A DNA stretch of 55,216 nucleotides from positions 1 to 55,216 of the forward strand of contig NZ_JAGXJW010000013.1 in assembly GCF_019091135.1 (NCBI RefSeq). Direction: 5' to 3'. The notes under the pieces are model-generated. The model had not been told where the DNA came from and ran no database searches. It saw nothing but the letters and a program-made list of their open reading frames with translations. The DNA comes from Cohnella sp. GbtcB17 (GTDB lineage Bacteria; Bacillota; Bacilli; Paenibacillales; Paenibacillaceae). Of this stretch, positions 55,133 through 55,216 are shown in pieces (the stretch's first letter is position 1; every line of letters begins with the position of its first letter). The translations under genes were made by a program, and so were the position numbers.

Positions 55133-55216
55133 GTCTCGGTCAGGAACAAACTGGTGCTCTCGTATGCGGGGGTGCGTCAAGAAGTCTCGGTCAGGAACAA
55201 AGTTGCGCTCTCGAAT
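55133..55216. repeat. Start of a 51-bp-period tandem repeat at the window edge
   Basis: GTCTCGGTCAGGAACAAA begins at 55133 and again at 55184, exactly 51 bp apart, with CTCTCG.AT following in both. The second copy is cut by the window edge, so copy number is unknown. Confidence 0.7.

Overview
The window is a GC-rich (roughly 60%) bacterial chromosome segment whose gene families point to a spore-forming Firmicute of the Paenibacillaceae (Paenibacillus/Cohnella-like). The evidence is strong AGGAGG-type ribosome binding sites, S-layer homology (SLH) anchoring, SigB-like and SigA-like promoters, a DUF6509 gene, many two-component kinases and AraC regulators, a paeninodin-type leader peptide and GreA. 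No rRNA, tRNA or CRISPR array was seen. Because GC is high, most long open frames opposite real genes are shadows and were left out.

Layout. 1-11.4 kb is a signalling block. It holds a multi-PAS kinase cut by the window edge, a zinc-ribbon protein, a spermidine-synthase-like protein, a class I isoprenoid-synthase-like enzyme followed directly by an NHLP-type RiPP precursor, a 7TM sensor kinase that converges on and overlaps that precursor, a CarH-like B12-dependent MerR regulator divergent from a soluble PAS chemoreceptor, and a membrane HD-GYP protein. 11.4-21.9 kb holds housekeeping and small regulatory pairs: MFS + aldo/keto reductase with HxlR, RlmN, an Rpn-type nuclease, AraC-GyrI, a membrane protein, SDR with LysR, an ECF sigma/anti-sigma pair and a QorB-like reductase. 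22.1-24.7 kb is a cobalamin riboswitch unit driving a secreted, SLH-anchored, transcobalamin-like protein, followed by a second Rpn copy. 25.8-30.6 kb encodes a receiver-kinase and a giant hybrid kinase whose phospho-accepting His is Leu.

30.7-42.3 kb is a hexuronate/pectin-oligosaccharide region: two AraC regulators, a Gfo/Idh/MocA dehydrogenase, uxaC-uxaB-uxaA with overlapping start/stop codons, a GH3 enzyme, the C-terminal stub of a lost sugar ABC permease, and a GH105 unsaturated glucuronyl hydrolase. UxaC, UxaB and UxaA would take galacturonate or glucuronate-derived keto-acids to 2-keto-3-deoxygluconate. GH105 would release unsaturated uronates from pectin oligomers. The transporter that should feed this pathway appears to have been deleted, and a 51-bp tandem repeat sits next to the scar.

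42.3-55.2 kb holds MarR + MFS, an overlooked 48-aa membrane protein, GreA, a peptide/GNAT region with an orphan lasso-type leader peptide, twin small membrane proteins, an HD-GYP protein, an SDR, a nucleoside hydrolase, an old yellow enzyme and a KatE-type catalase with a SigB-like promoter. A second 51-bp-period repeat begins at the right edge.

The strongest leads for undescribed biology are (1) the isoprenoid-synthase-like/NHLP-peptide pair at 4203-5473, (2) the orphan lasso-leader peptide plus GNAT unit at 46130-47159, and (3) the B12 theme: a CarH-like regulator with 11-bp-periodic half-sites, and a riboswitch-controlled surface transcobalamin-like protein.
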